Source of the DNA: CAWCQC01 sp963819905
GTDB lineage: Bacteria; Actinomycetota; Thermoleophilia; Gaiellales; Gaiellaceae
Direction of reading: 5' to 3'
NCBI GenBank assembly: GCA_963819905.1
Contig: CAWFXP010000001.1
Location: forward strand, 124,001-188,000
Length of the DNA stretch: 64,000 nt
Under the pieces are notes generated by a model. It was not told where the DNA came from. It saw only the letters and a list, made by a program, of their open reading frames with translations, and ran no database searches. A program made the position numbers and the translations under genes. Position 1 is the first letter of the stretch, and the number at the start of each line of letters is the position of its first letter. Below, one piece after another: positions 1-8,795 of this stretch.

Positions 1-185
1 CCGTCGGTCACCCGGTCACCCGCCTGCGGCGAACCCGGTACGCCGGCCTCGGCGCGGACGGGCTGGCCCCCGGGGAATGGCGCGAGCTGGCGCCGGACGA
101 GGTGGCACGGCTTCGCCGCGACGTGCCGAGGCGCGACCGGCCGCCTACGCGGCCGTCGGCGGCTCGGGCGGCGGGGCGGCGCTGA
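1..185 (+). CDS. rluB: Pseudouridine synthase, RluB/RsuA family, 3' end only
   Basis: The frame beginning at base 3 is open from the window edge to a TGA at 183-185 and encodes about 60 C-terminal residues. The segment reading VTRLRRTRYAGLGADGL followed by APGEWRELAPDEV matches the conserved tail of the RluB/RsuA family, which isomerises a uridine in ribosomal RNA. The catalytic domain lies outside the window. A position upstream of aromatic and cmk/der genes fits the common scpA-scpB-rluB neighbourhood. Its last 41 bases overlap the end of the convergent B12-dependent regulator. Family call is fairly sure; the exact target uridine cannot be told. Confidence 0.7.
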   Translation, partial: VGHPVTRLRRTRYAGLGADGLAPGEWRELAPDEVARLRRDVPRRDRPPTRPSAARAAGRR

Positions 186-1053
186 GGCGCTCGGCGGCCT
201 CCACCGGATCGTCCCGGAGGAGCGTGGCGCCGGTTCGCAGCGCGAGCTCGGGGGTGGCCGCCGCGCCCGCCACGGCGAGCGGTGCCTCGCGGGCGAGAGC
301 GGCAAGCTGCTCGGCGGCGGCCTGCAGGTGTCCGGGGATCTCGCCGGCGACGACGACGATGGCGGGTGACACCCGACGGGCGGCCTCCGCCACGGCCGCG
401 ACCGGCGTGTCGCCGCCGAGGAACGTGATGCGCCAGCCGCGGGCGCGCAGCGCGAGCCCGAACGCCACCAGCGGCAGGTCGTGCAGCTCGCCTTCCGGGC
501 ACGCGAGGACCGCGACCGGGCCACGGCCCTGGCCCCAGCCGCGGCCGAGCGCCGTCATCCGTCCCCGCAGCACGTTGGTCGCGAAGTGCTCCTGCGCGAT
601 CGAGACGTCCCCGACGCCCCAGCGCTCGCCGAGCTCCCGGAGGACGGGGAGGAGCACCTCCTGCAGGAGCCCGTCCGTCGAGAACCCTGCGACGAGCCGG
701 TCGAGGAGGGCATCGGCTCTCGGCTCGTCGAAGGCGAGCAGCGATTCCATGAGCTCGTCGATCGCGGCGGAGAGCTCCGGCGCCGACACGGCGGCGAGGC
801 CGGTCGCCTCCCCCGGCGGTTCGACGAGCGCGAGGCGGGCCGCCTCGGCGGCCGAAAGGCCGTTCGCGAGGTTCGCCTGCATGGCGTTCACCCGGGCGAG
901 GTCGCGGTCCGTGTAGAGACGGAAGCCGCCGGGGGTCCGCTGCGGCTGGAGGAGCCCATAACGGCGCTCCCAGGCTCGGAGAAGCTCGCGGCTGACCCCG
1001 GTGCGCCGGCTCAGCTCGCCGATGCGAAGGTACGCCTCGTCACGGCCCGGCAT
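145..1053 (-). CDS. MerR-family regulator with B12-binding domain (CarH/LitR-like photoreceptor)
   Basis: Predicted DNA-binding repressor of 302 residues. An N-terminal MerR helix-turn-helix (about residues 8-60, YLRIGELSRRTGVSRELLRAW) is followed by a helical and Rossmann-type cobalamin domain. In CarH, adenosylcobalamin makes a light-breakable tetramer on DNA. The signature Trp followed ten residues later by Glu-His is present (W145, E155, H156), as is the lower-ligand histidine (H191 in ELHDLP). The residue right after W145 is Gly, where Thermus CarH has the histidine that traps cobalamin after light; the Gly of the ExHxxG motif is Pro here. Start ATG at 1053 was chosen over an upstream GTG because it leads straight into the HTH. 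No carotenoid or photolyase gene is nearby, so its targets are unknown. Confidence 0.8.
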   Translation of the reverse strand: MPGRDEAYLRIGELSRRTGVSRELLRAWERRYGLLQPQRTPGGFRLYTDRDLARVNAMQANLANGLSAAEAARLALVEPPGEATGLAAVSAPELSAAIDELMESLLAFDEPRADALLDRLVAGFSTDGLLQEVLLPVLRELGERWGVGDVSIAQEHFATNVLRGRMTALGRGWGQGRGPVAVLACPEGELHDLPLVAFGLALRARGWRITFLGGDTPVAAVAEAARRVSPAIVVVAGEIPGHLQAAAEQLAALAREAPLAVAGAAATPELALRTGATLLRDDPVEAAERLSAAPPPEPPTAA

Positions 1054-1150
1054 TCCTCGACAGAGATTAGCCAATCCTTCGACACAGCTATCGGCACAAG
1101 CATCTACGATCACTGGACAGAATCGATACCACCGGGCGGGCGGCGGACGC
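1054..1150. promoter_or_regulatory. Upstream region of the CarH-like regulator
   Basis: Space between the regulator start and the trpS stop. On the minus strand a TAATCT -10-like hexamer (1064-1069) lies ten bases before the ATG. No convincing -35 box or operator palindrome could be picked out. Confidence 0.35.
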
Positions 1151-2140
1151 TCAGCGAGCGGGACCGGCGGCGAAGCCCATGCGCTCGAGCATCGTCCCGA
1201 GCGTCGGATGCGAGGCGGCGTACGCCTTCTCCGCGCCCAGCGCGAGAAGCTGTCCGAGCTCCGCGGGATCTGCCCGGAGCTCCTCGTAGCGGAGGCGTAC
1301 GGGCTCGAGCAGGCCGACGACGGCCTCGGCCACGTCCGACTTGAAGGCGCCGTAGCCCTGCCCGTCGTAGCGGGCCTCGACCTCGTCCATGGAGTCCCCG
1401 GTCGCGACGGACATGATCTCGATCAGGTTCGAGACGCCTTCCTTGCCCGGGCCGCGGCGGACCTCGCGTCCCGAGTCGGTCACCGCCGTCTTGAACTTCT
1501 TGCGGATGACGTCGGGCGGGTCGAGCACCTTGACCGTCCCCTGCTCGGTTCCACCGGTCGTCGACATCTTGCGCTCGGGCTCCTGCAGATCCATGATCCG
1601 CGCCCCGACGGTCGGGTAGATCCCCTCGGGGAGCGTGAGCGTCTCGCCGAAGCGGGCGTTGAACCGTTCGGCGATGTTGCGCGACAGCTCGAGGTGCTGG
1701 CGCTGGTCGTCCCCGATCGGCACGGCGTCGGTCTGGTAGAGGAGGATGTCGGCGGCCATCAGCACGGGGTACGTGAAGAGGCCGGCCGAGACGAACTCCT
1801 GCCGGGTCCCCTTGTCCTTGAACTGGTGCATGCGGCGCAACTCGCCGTAGCTCGCGACGGCGCCGAGCAGCCAGGCAGCCTCGGCGTGGTCGGGGTTGTG
1901 GCTCTGGACGAAGACGGTCGAGCGCTCGGGGTCGAGCCCGGAAGCGAAGAGGAGCGCAGCGAGCGACAGCGTCGACTCGCGCAGGACCTCGGGCTCGTAC
2001 CCGACGGTGATCGAGTGCAGGTCGACGATGCAGAAGTATGCGTCGCCCCGCTCCTGCTGCTCGACGTACTGACGGAACCCGCCGGAGTAGTTGCCGAGGT
2101 GCTTGTCGCCGGTCGGTTGGATGCCGGAGAAGATGCGCAT
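1151..2140 (-). CDS. trpS: Tryptophanyl-tRNA synthetase
   Basis: Charges tRNA-Trp with tryptophan in the cytoplasm. Class I synthetase of 329 residues, a normal length for the family. The HIGH-type motif reads TGDKHLGN (residues 10-17) and the KMSKS-type loop reads KMSTT (191-195), both ATP-binding signatures. The N-terminus RIFSGIQPTG is characteristic of TrpRS. It starts with ATG and is transcribed away from the DAHP synthase gene, sharing a 32-base divergent promoter region. Pairing with aromatic biosynthesis genes may be functional but is only suggestive. Confidence 0.96.
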   Translation of the reverse strand: MRIFSGIQPTGDKHLGNYSGGFRQYVEQQERGDAYFCIVDLHSITVGYEPEVLRESTLSLAALLFASGLDPERSTVFVQSHNPDHAEAAWLLGAVASYGELRRMHQFKDKGTRQEFVSAGLFTYPVLMAADILLYQTDAVPIGDDQRQHLELSRNIAERFNARFGETLTLPEGIYPTVGARIMDLQEPERKMSTTGGTEQGTVKVLDPPDVIRKKFKTAVTDSGREVRRGPGKEGVSNLIEIMSVATGDSMDEVEARYDGQGYGAFKSDVAEAVVGLLEPVRLRYEELRADPAELGQLLALGAEKAYAASHPTLGTMLERMGFAAGPAR

Positions 2141-2160
2141 TTGCCCTTGGGGATTATCCC

Positions 2161-2166
2161 TACACT
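2161..2166 (+). promoter_or_regulatory. -10 element of aroG (leaderless)
   Basis: TACACT ends six bases before the ATG at 2173, so the first transcribed base should be the A of the start codon. No Shine-Dalgarno sequence could exist on such a transcript. Confidence 0.6.
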
Positions 2167-2172
2167 GAGGCG

Positions 2173-3552
2173 ATGGCCGTCGTCGGTTTCCCCTGGTCGC
2201 CTTCCTCCTGGCGCGCCTACCCCGCGCTCCACCAGCCGGAGTGGCCGGACGAGGCGCGTGCCGGCGAGGCGCTCGCGCGGCTCAAGGCGCTGCCGCCCCT
2301 CGTCTTCGCCGGGGAGGCACGGCAGCTCTCGGCCTCGCTCGCCGAGGTCTGCGAGGGTCGCGCGTTCCTCCTCCAGGCGGGCGACTGCGCCGAGTCGTTC
2401 AACGACTTCTCTGCGATCACGATCCGGGAGAAGCTGAAGATTCTGCTGCAGATGGCCGCTGTGCTCACGTACGGCGGGACGCTGCCGATCGTCAAGGTCG
2501 GCCGGATCGCGGGTCAGTTCGCGAAGCCCAGGTCGTCCCCCATGGAGCGCGTCGGCGGGCTCGAGCTGCCGTCGTTCCGCGGCCACATCATCCACGACGA
2601 CGGTCCCACCGAGGCCGCGCGGCTCCCCGATCCCGATCGGATGGTGCAGGCATACCATCAGTCGGCGGCGACGCTGAACCTGCTGCGTGCGTTCACGAAG
2701 GGCGGGTTCGCGGACATCACGCGCGTCCACACCTGGAACCAGGAGTTCGTCGCGAGCTCCCGGGAAGGGCGGCGCTACGAGGCGCTCGCCTCCGAGATCG
2801 AGCGGGCGCTTCGCTTCATGGCCGCGTGCGGCATCGATCTCGCCTCCGAGCGCCAGCTGCACGAGGTCGACGTCTACACGAGCCACGAGGGCCTCTTGCT
2901 CGACTACGAGGAAGGGCTCACCCGCAAGGACTCGCTCACCGGCGACTGGTACGACTGCTCGGCCCACATGCTCTGGCTGGGTGAGCGGACGCGGTCGGCC
3001 GACGGCGCGCACGCGGAGTACTTCGCGGGGGTGAACAACCCGCTCGGCGTCAAGATCGGGCCGTCGGCCACGGGAGACGAGCTCTGCGAGCTCTGCGAGC
3101 GGTTGAACCCCGGTCGCAGCCCGGGGAGGCTGACTTTCATCGCGCGCATGGGCGCCGGGGCCGTCGGCGAGCACCTAGGGCCGCTCGTCCGGGCGCTCCG
3201 GAACGCCGAGCACCCCGTCGTCTGGGCCTGCGACCCGATGCACGCGAACACGGTCCGGACGGAGTCCGGGGTGAAGACGCGGCACTTCGACGCGATCATG
3301 GCCGAGCTCGAGGGGTTCTTCGCCGCGTGCTGGCAGGAAGGAGCGTGGCCCGGCGGCGTCCACCTCGAGTTCACCGGCGAGGACGTGACGGAGTGCCTCG
3401 GCGGGGCCGAGGCGGTGCTCGAGGAGCAGCTCTCGCACCGCTACGAGACGCTCTGCGACCCGCGCCTGAACGCACGGCAGTCGCTCGACGTGGCCTTCCG
3501 CGTCGCCGACCTGATGCGGCAGAAGGACGCCTTCCCCGGCCGGGCCGGGTAG
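2173..3552 (+). CDS. aroG: 3-deoxy-7-phosphoheptulonate (DAHP) synthase, class II
   Basis: Condenses phosphoenolpyruvate and erythrose 4-phosphate, the first step of the shikimate pathway. The 459-residue protein is the plant/Mycobacterium (class II) type, unrelated in sequence to E. coli AroF/G/H. Visible signatures include GDCAESFNDF (residues 70-79, carrying the metal-ligand cysteine), TRVHTWNQEF, YTSHEGLLLDYEE, and FIARMGAG with WACDPMHANT near the C-terminus. The ATG at 2173 fits both the protein N-terminus and a -10 hexamer six bases upstream. It opens a run with tyrA and aroA for aromatic amino acids. Confidence 0.95.
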   Translation: MAVVGFPWSPSSWRAYPALHQPEWPDEARAGEALARLKALPPLVFAGEARQLSASLAEVCEGRAFLLQAGDCAESFNDFSAITIREKLKILLQMAAVLTYGGTLPIVKVGRIAGQFAKPRSSPMERVGGLELPSFRGHIIHDDGPTEAARLPDPDRMVQAYHQSAATLNLLRAFTKGGFADITRVHTWNQEFVASSREGRRYEALASEIERALRFMAACGIDLASERQLHEVDVYTSHEGLLLDYEEGLTRKDSLTGDWYDCSAHMLWLGERTRSADGAHAEYFAGVNNPLGVKIGPSATGDELCELCERLNPGRSPGRLTFIARMGAGAVGEHLGPLVRALRNAEHPVVWACDPMHANTVRTESGVKTRHFDAIMAELEGFFAACWQEGAWPGGVHLEFTGEDVTECLGGAEAVLEEQLSHRYETLCDPRLNARQSLDVAFRVADLMRQKDAFPGRAG

Positions 3553-3578
3553 CGCGCGGGTCCCGAGCACGCCGCTCC

Positions 3579-3584
3579 TAGACT
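3579..3584 (+). promoter_or_regulatory. -10 element of tyrA
   Basis: TAGACT lies nine bases before the tyrA ATG (3594), predicting a leader of only about three bases. Confidence 0.5.
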
Positions 3585-3593
3585 TCGCCTGAG

Positions 3594-4700
3594 ATGGGGA
3601 TCTCGCGCCTGGCCATCGTCGGCACCGGCCTGATCGGAGCGTCCGTCGGCCTGGCGGCGAAGAAGGCCGGCATCGACCGGGTCGCCGGCTGGGATCCGGA
3701 CGGCGCCACGCTCGCGACCGCGGTCACCCGCGGTGCGCTCGACGTCGCCGCGCCCGAGCTCGAGGAGGCACTCGCCGGTGCCGACGTGGCCCTCGTCGCG
3801 GCCCCGGTCGCGGTTCTCGTCCAGCAGATCACCGCGAGCCTCGACGCGAGCCCCGAGGGGTGCGTCGTAACGGACGTCGGCTCGACGAAAGCCGCGGTGT
3901 GCGGTGCCGTCGGCGATCGCGTCAGGTTCATCGGCGGGCACCCGCTCTGCGGCTCGGAGGCGCGCGGGCCCGAGCACGCGAGCGGAGAGCTCTTTCAGGG
4001 CGCGACCTGGTTTCTCACACCGGTGGCCGAGACCGATCCGGCCCGGTACCGGACGCTGCACGGCCTCGTCGCATCGCTCGGCGCGATTCCGACGGCCGTC
4101 GACCCGGCGGCGCACGATCGCCTGCTCGCGCTCACGAGCCATCTCCCGCACGCGCTCGCGAACCTCCTGCTGAACCAGGCCGGATCGTCCCGGGTCGACG
4201 GCCACGAGGCGCTGTCGGCCGCCGGCGGATCGCTGAAGGACATGACCCGGGTGGCCGGCGCCAACCCGCGGATCTGGGTCGACATCTTCGTCGAGAACGC
4301 CGAGGCGCTCGGCGCCGCGCTCGGGGAGCACCGCCGCCGGGTGGACGAGCTGGAGCGCGCGCTCGCGCGCGGCGACGCCGGGTTCCTGGCCCGCTGGATC
4401 GGCGAGGCGGCCGGCAACCGCCGCCGTCTGCTCGAGCAGTCCTACGACGATGCCGGCGCGCTGCAACGCCTGACCGTGCACGTCTCCGACCGGCCGGGCG
4501 TGTTCGCCGGGATCACCCAGGCGCTCGCAGCAGACGGGATCAACATCGAGGACTTCGACGTCCACCACATGTCGCCCGAGCGGGGCGGGACGCTCGAGAT
4601 CCTCGTCGGCGGCGAGGAGGAGGCCAAGCGAGCAGGCCGGCTGCTCGAGGCCCAGGGGTACTCGGTGATCGTCGCGCCGGCGTTCGACGAGGACGACTGA
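3594..4700 (+). CDS. tyrA: Prephenate dehydrogenase with C-terminal ACT domain
   Basis: Oxidatively decarboxylates prephenate to 4-hydroxyphenylpyruvate, the tyrosine branch of aromatic synthesis. The 368-residue protein starts with an NAD-binding Rossmann motif GTGLIGAS (residues 10-17). The mid-region carries GGHPLCGSEARGP and SHLPHALAN, typical of the TyrA substrate site. The last ~80 residues form an ACT domain (LTVHVSDRPGVFAGIT and INIEDFDVHHM), which in this family usually binds an aromatic amino acid for feedback control. aroA follows five bases after the stop, so the two are probably co-transcribed. Use of arogenate instead of prephenate cannot be excluded. Confidence 0.92.
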   Translation: MGISRLAIVGTGLIGASVGLAAKKAGIDRVAGWDPDGATLATAVTRGALDVAAPELEEALAGADVALVAAPVAVLVQQITASLDASPEGCVVTDVGSTKAAVCGAVGDRVRFIGGHPLCGSEARGPEHASGELFQGATWFLTPVAETDPARYRTLHGLVASLGAIPTAVDPAAHDRLLALTSHLPHALANLLLNQAGSSRVDGHEALSAAGGSLKDMTRVAGANPRIWVDIFVENAEALGAALGEHRRRVDELERALARGDAGFLARWIGEAAGNRRRLLEQSYDDAGALQRLTVHVSDRPGVFAGITQALAADGINIEDFDVHHMSPERGGTLEILVGGEEEAKRAGRLLEAQGYSVIVAPAFDEDD

Positions 4701-4705
4701 GGCCG

Positions 4706-5989
4706 GTGCGGCTCGAGCCGGCCGTCAGCCTCCGTGGCGATCTCGCCGTGCCGGGCGACAAGTCCATCTCCCACCGGGCGCTCCTGCTCGCCGCGATCGC
4801 GGACGGCGAGAGCGAGATCCGGGGCTTCGGACGCTCGGACGACACGCTCTCGACGGCGGCTGCGGTCTCGGCGCTCGGTGCGACCGTCGAGGAGGCGGAC
4901 GACGTCCTGCGGGTCGCCGGCGTCGGCGTCCGTGGCCTTCGCCCACCGGCCGTCCCTATCGACTGCGGGAACGCGGGCACCCTGATCCGGCTGCTGCCGG
5001 GGCTGCTGGCCGGGCAGGAGGGCCGCTTCGAGCTCGTCGGAGACGAATCGCTCTCCCGCCGTCCGCTCGAGCGGGTCGCGGAGCCCCTCCGGCTGATGGG
5101 CGCCACGGTCACGACGACCGACGGGCACGCGCCCCTGCGCCTGGCGGGCGGACGCCTCGCTCCCGTCCGCTACGAGCTCCCGGTCGCGAGCGCGCAGGTG
5201 AAGTCGTGCGTCCTCCTCGCGGGCCTCTACGCCGAGAGCGGCCCGACGACCGTCGTCGAGCCCGCGCAGAGCCGCGACCACACCGAGCGGATGGTCGCCG
5301 CGGCCGGGGCGCGCGTCTCGCGAAGGCCCGGCACCGTGAGCGTCTGGCCGGTCGACCGGCTTGCCCCGCTGTCGCTCGACGTTCCGGGCGACTTCTCCTC
5401 GGCGGCGCCCTTCCTCGCCGCGGCGACGCTCCTCCCCGGCTCCGAGGTGCGCCTCCACGGCGTCGGGATCAACCCCACGCGAACCGGCTTCCTGCACGTC
5501 CTCGAGCGGATGGGAGCGCGGATCTCCATCTACAACCGGCGAGGTACGGGCGGCGAGCCGATCGCCGATCTCGAGGTCGGTTCGGCCGAGCTGACGGCGA
5601 CGACGATCGGACCGGCCGAGGTGCCGACGCTGATCGACGAGCTCCCCCTGTTCGCGCTCTGCGCCGCCATGGCACGAGGCGAGAGCGCCGTGACCGGCGC
5701 ACAGGAGCTGCGCGTCAAGGAAACAGACCGTGTCGAAGCAGTGACGAATGCCATGAGAGCCCTGGGAAGTCGAGTCACGCCGAGCTACGATGGCTTCCGG
5801 GTTCGTGGGATTCCCTCCCGCCCTCAGGGTGGGGGCGTGGTCGATTCGGCGGGAGATCACCGCATCGCGATGCTGGGGGCGCTGGCCGGGCTCCTGTCGC
5901 GGGAGGGCGTCGAGCTGCAGGGCGCAGAGTGCGTCGGAGTAAGCTTCCCCGGCTTCTACGACGTTCTCGACTCGCTCGCAGTTCGCTGA
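4706..5989 (+). CDS. aroA: 3-phosphoshikimate 1-carboxyvinyltransferase (EPSP synthase)
   Basis: Transfers enolpyruvyl from PEP to shikimate 3-phosphate, step six of the shikimate pathway. Protein of 427 residues starting at a GTG five bases after tyrA. Signatures are PGDKSISHRALL (residues 16-27), NAGTLIRLLPGL in place of the usual NAGTAMRP-type loop, and LRVKETDR near the C-terminus, which holds phosphate and shikimate contacts. The leucine-rich NAGT loop resembles class II or other non-E. coli EPSP synthases. Length and motifs indicate an intact enzyme. Confidence 0.93.
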   Translation: MRLEPAVSLRGDLAVPGDKSISHRALLLAAIADGESEIRGFGRSDDTLSTAAAVSALGATVEEADDVLRVAGVGVRGLRPPAVPIDCGNAGTLIRLLPGLLAGQEGRFELVGDESLSRRPLERVAEPLRLMGATVTTTDGHAPLRLAGGRLAPVRYELPVASAQVKSCVLLAGLYAESGPTTVVEPAQSRDHTERMVAAAGARVSRRPGTVSVWPVDRLAPLSLDVPGDFSSAAPFLAAATLLPGSEVRLHGVGINPTRTGFLHVLERMGARISIYNRRGTGGEPIADLEVGSAELTATTIGPAEVPTLIDELPLFALCAAMARGESAVTGAQELRVKETDRVEAVTNAMRALGSRVTPSYDGFRVRGIPSRPQGGGVVDSAGDHRIAMLGALAGLLSREGVELQGAECVGVSFPGFYDVLDSLAVR

Positions 5990-6138
5990 CACACCCGACG
6001 ATGGCCGATCCGACGACCCCGCGCCCGGCGAGGAACCGACTGCCCGTCCGAGGCGGTTCGGCCGACCGGTCCGGCCCGCCGGCGCGGCCCGGTGGGCGCC
6101 GTCGGCGAGCGCTTCCCGGCGGCCTTCGGGGCGGACCG

Positions 6139-6768
6139 ATGATCGTCGCCATCGACGGGCCCGCAGGGGCGGGGAAGAGCACCGTCGCCCGGCTGCTCGC
6201 CGGGCGCCTTGGGTTCAGCTACCTCGACACCGGGGCCATGTACCGGGCGGTCACCTGGCTGGCCATGGAGCAGGGGATCTCGCTCGCGGACGGGGAAGCC
6301 CTGGCCGCACTCGCAGCGGAGCACCCCGTTTCGTTCGAGGACGGCCGGGTCGACATCGCCGGGCAGGACGTGACGGGTGCAATCAGAGAGGCACGTGTGG
6401 AGGAGGCGGTATCGGCCGTCGCAAGCCACAGCGTCGTCCGCGGAATCATGCGCCAGCGCCAGCGGGATCTCGCTCACGCCGGGGACTCCGTCCTCGAAGG
6501 TCGCGACATCGGGACCGTCGTCTGCCCGGATGCCGAGGTGAAGATCTGGCTCGTCGCCGACCCGGCCGAGCGGGCACGGCGGCGCGGCGCGGAGCGTCCC
6601 GAGACGTCGGAGGACGAAACCCTGACGGGACTTCGCCTGCGGGACACCCTCGACGCCCGGCAGATGCAGCAAGCCCCGGACGCACGGATCGTCGACTCGA
6701 CGAACCTCGACGTGGAGGAGGTCGTCGCCGTCATCGCCGCCATGGTCGACGAGCTTCGGCGCCGATGA
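6139..6768 (+). CDS. cmk: (d)CMP kinase
   Basis: Phosphorylates CMP and dCMP to diphosphates for nucleotide recycling. The 209-residue protein opens with MIVAIDGPAGAGKSTVARLL, the P-loop at residues 7-15, followed by LDTGAMYR and EGRDIGTVVCPDAEVK, all family signatures. An in-frame ATG at 6001 would add 46 Arg/Pro/Gly-rich residues; I prefer 6139 because family members start just before the P-loop, though neither start has a clear Shine-Dalgarno. The stop overlaps the plsC start (ATGA), implying translational coupling. Confidence 0.92.
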   Translation: MIVAIDGPAGAGKSTVARLLAGRLGFSYLDTGAMYRAVTWLAMEQGISLADGEALAALAAEHPVSFEDGRVDIAGQDVTGAIREARVEEAVSAVASHSVVRGIMRQRQRDLAHAGDSVLEGRDIGTVVCPDAEVKIWLVADPAERARRRGAERPETSEDETLTGLRLRDTLDARQMQQAPDARIVDSTNLDVEEVVAVIAAMVDELRRR

Positions 6769-7463
6769 GCGACTCGCGCGTGCGGCGTGCGGCCGTTCCG
6801 CTCGCCTACTGGACGTTCGGGAAAGGGTTTCTCGGCCTTGTGACCCACACCGTCGCCCGGCTCGTGGTGTACGGAGCGGAGCGCGTCCCCCGTGAAGGCG
6901 GCGCCGTGCTGGCGTGCAACCACTTCGCCTACATGGACCCGGCCGCGTTCGGGACCGCCTGCCCGAGGCGCATCGTCTACGTGGCGAAGATCGAAGCCCA
7001 CGAGACGCCGGGGCTCGGACCGCTCATCCGCTCGCACGGAACGCTTGCACTGCGTCGCGGGGAATCCGATCGCGAGGCGCTGCGCAGGATGCGAGAGGCG
7101 GTGCGGGGAGGAGAGCTGCTCGGGATGTTCGTCGAGGGAACCCGGCAGCGCGGCGGCGTTCCCGGCGAGGCGAAACCGGGTGCGGCCATGGTCGCCATCC
7201 AGGAGGGGGTTCCGATCGTCCCGGCCGCCGTCTACGGCTCGCTCGAATGGAACTGGAACTTCAAGCCGGTGTCGGTTGCGTTCGGCGAGCCGATGCGCTT
7301 CGAGACGTACCCGCGCTCGTCGCGCGGCTATCGCGCCGCGAGCGAGGAGGTGATGGTCGAGATCCGGCGGCTCTGGTCGTTCCTGGGCCGAATGCACGAG
7401 CTCGGACGGCCGGCCGGGACGCCGCCGGCGCGCCTCCACGTTCCTTCGCGCGCGCCGGTATGA
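6765..7463 (+). CDS. plsC: 1-acyl-sn-glycerol-3-phosphate acyltransferase
   Basis: Adds the second acyl chain to lysophosphatidate in phospholipid synthesis at the inner membrane. The 232-residue protein has the catalytic HX4D box HFAYMD (H53-D58) and the glycerophosphate-binding block FVEGTRQRGG, a variant of FPEGTR. A hydrophobic stretch near residues 12-35 probably anchors it. It overlaps both cmk and der by ATGA junctions, the common cmk-plsC-der arrangement of Gram-positive bacteria. Confidence 0.88.
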   Translation: MSDSRVRRAAVPLAYWTFGKGFLGLVTHTVARLVVYGAERVPREGGAVLACNHFAYMDPAAFGTACPRRIVYVAKIEAHETPGLGPLIRSHGTLALRRGESDREALRRMREAVRGGELLGMFVEGTRQRGGVPGEAKPGAAMVAIQEGVPIVPAAVYGSLEWNWNFKPVSVAFGEPMRFETYPRSSRGYRAASEEVMVEIRRLWSFLGRMHELGRPAGTPPARLHVPSRAPV

Positions 7464-8767
7464 GTCCCGTACCGCTCGCCGGGACGGTGGCCGTCGTCGG
7501 CTTCCCGAACGTGGGGAAGTCGACGCTCGTGAACCGGCTGTCGGCGACGAGGTCGGCGGTCGTCTTCGAGACGCCCGGCGTGACGCGCGACCGCAAGGAG
7601 GTCGTCTGCGAGTGGTCCGGCACGCGCTTCCTGCTCGTCGACACGGGCGGCGTCGATATCGCCGACGCGTCGCCTCTCACCCGGCACGTCGCCGAGCAGG
7701 CCCGCGCCGCGGTCGAGGAGGCCGACCTCGTGCTGTTCGTCGTCGACACCACGTCGGGGATCACCCCCGGCGACGAGGAGATCGCGGCGATCCTCCGCGC
7801 GTCGCGACGACCGGTCGTCGTGATCGCCAACAAGATCGACGACCCGGCGCGGGACGTGGAGGCGGTCGAGTTCCACCGGCTCGGGCTGGGAGATCCCTTC
7901 CCGCTGTCGGCGCTCCACGGCCACGGCACGGGCGACCTGCTCGACCTCGTCGTCGAGCGGCTCCCGGGTCACGGACGGGACGAGGTCGGCGAGGAGGCGA
8001 TTCGCGTCGCCATCCTCGGCCGGCCGAACGTCGGCAAGTCGAGCCTCCTGAACGCGCTGCTCGGCGAGGAGCGCGTCATCGTGTCCGAGATCCCCGGGAC
8101 CACGCGCGACGCGATCGACACGATTCTCGTGCGGGACGACACGACGTTCGTCTTGGTCGACACGGCCGGCCTCAGGCGCAAACGGCGCCAGCGGCAAGGG
8201 ATCGAGTACTACTCCGAGCTGCGCGCGATCCGCGCGGCCGAGCGGGCCGACGTGGCGCTCGTCCTCGTCGACGTGGGCGAAGGGCTCGTCGACCAGGACC
8301 TGGCCGTCGCCGACGTCGCCCGCAAAGCGGGCTGCTCGACGCTCGTCGTCCTGTCGAAGTGGGACGTCGCCACGGTCGGGATCGAGGACGTTCGCCCGCG
8401 TCTCGAGGCGCGCCTGCGCCAGCGACCTCCGATCGCCGCCGTCTCGGCGAAGACGGGACGCGGCCTGCGGAGGCTGCTCGACCGGGTCGAAGCGCTGTAC
8501 GCGAAGCACACGAGCCGCATCCCGACGGGCGAGCTCAACCGCTTCCTCGAGGAGCTCCGCCAGCGCCCGGGCCCGTCGAGGAACGGGCGCCGGCTGAACC
8601 TCATGTACGGGACCCAGGTCGAGACGCGTCCTCCTCGCTTTCGCTTCTTCGTCAACGATCCCGGGCTGATCACGCGCGACTGGGCCTACTGGGTCGAGAA
8701 CCGGGTGCGGGAGCAGTTCGAGCTCGCAGGCGTGCCGGTGATCATCGACTTCGTCCGGCGCTCGTGA
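7460..8767 (+). CDS. der: Ribosome biogenesis GTPase Der (EngA)
   Basis: Double-Era GTPase needed for maturation of the 50S subunit. The 435-residue protein has two tandem G domains: GFPNVGKST (residues 13-21) and GRPNVGKSS (about 189-197), each with DTGG/DTAG G3 and NKID/SKWD G4 motifs. The C-terminal KH-like domain ends with FRFFVNDPGLITRDWAYWVENRVRE. The start ATG overlaps the plsC stop. No anomaly seen. Confidence 0.96.
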   Translation: MSPVPLAGTVAVVGFPNVGKSTLVNRLSATRSAVVFETPGVTRDRKEVVCEWSGTRFLLVDTGGVDIADASPLTRHVAEQARAAVEEADLVLFVVDTTSGITPGDEEIAAILRASRRPVVVIANKIDDPARDVEAVEFHRLGLGDPFPLSALHGHGTGDLLDLVVERLPGHGRDEVGEEAIRVAILGRPNVGKSSLLNALLGEERVIVSEIPGTTRDAIDTILVRDDTTFVLVDTAGLRRKRRQRQGIEYYSELRAIRAAERADVALVLVDVGEGLVDQDLAVADVARKAGCSTLVVLSKWDVATVGIEDVRPRLEARLRQRPPIAAVSAKTGRGLRRLLDRVEALYAKHTSRIPTGELNRFLEELRQRPGPSRNGRRLNLMYGTQVETRPPRFRFFVNDPGLITRDWAYWVENRVREQFELAGVPVIIDFVRRS

Positions 8768-8795
8768 ACGGTCGGGCGCGGGGAAGGGAGCGAGC

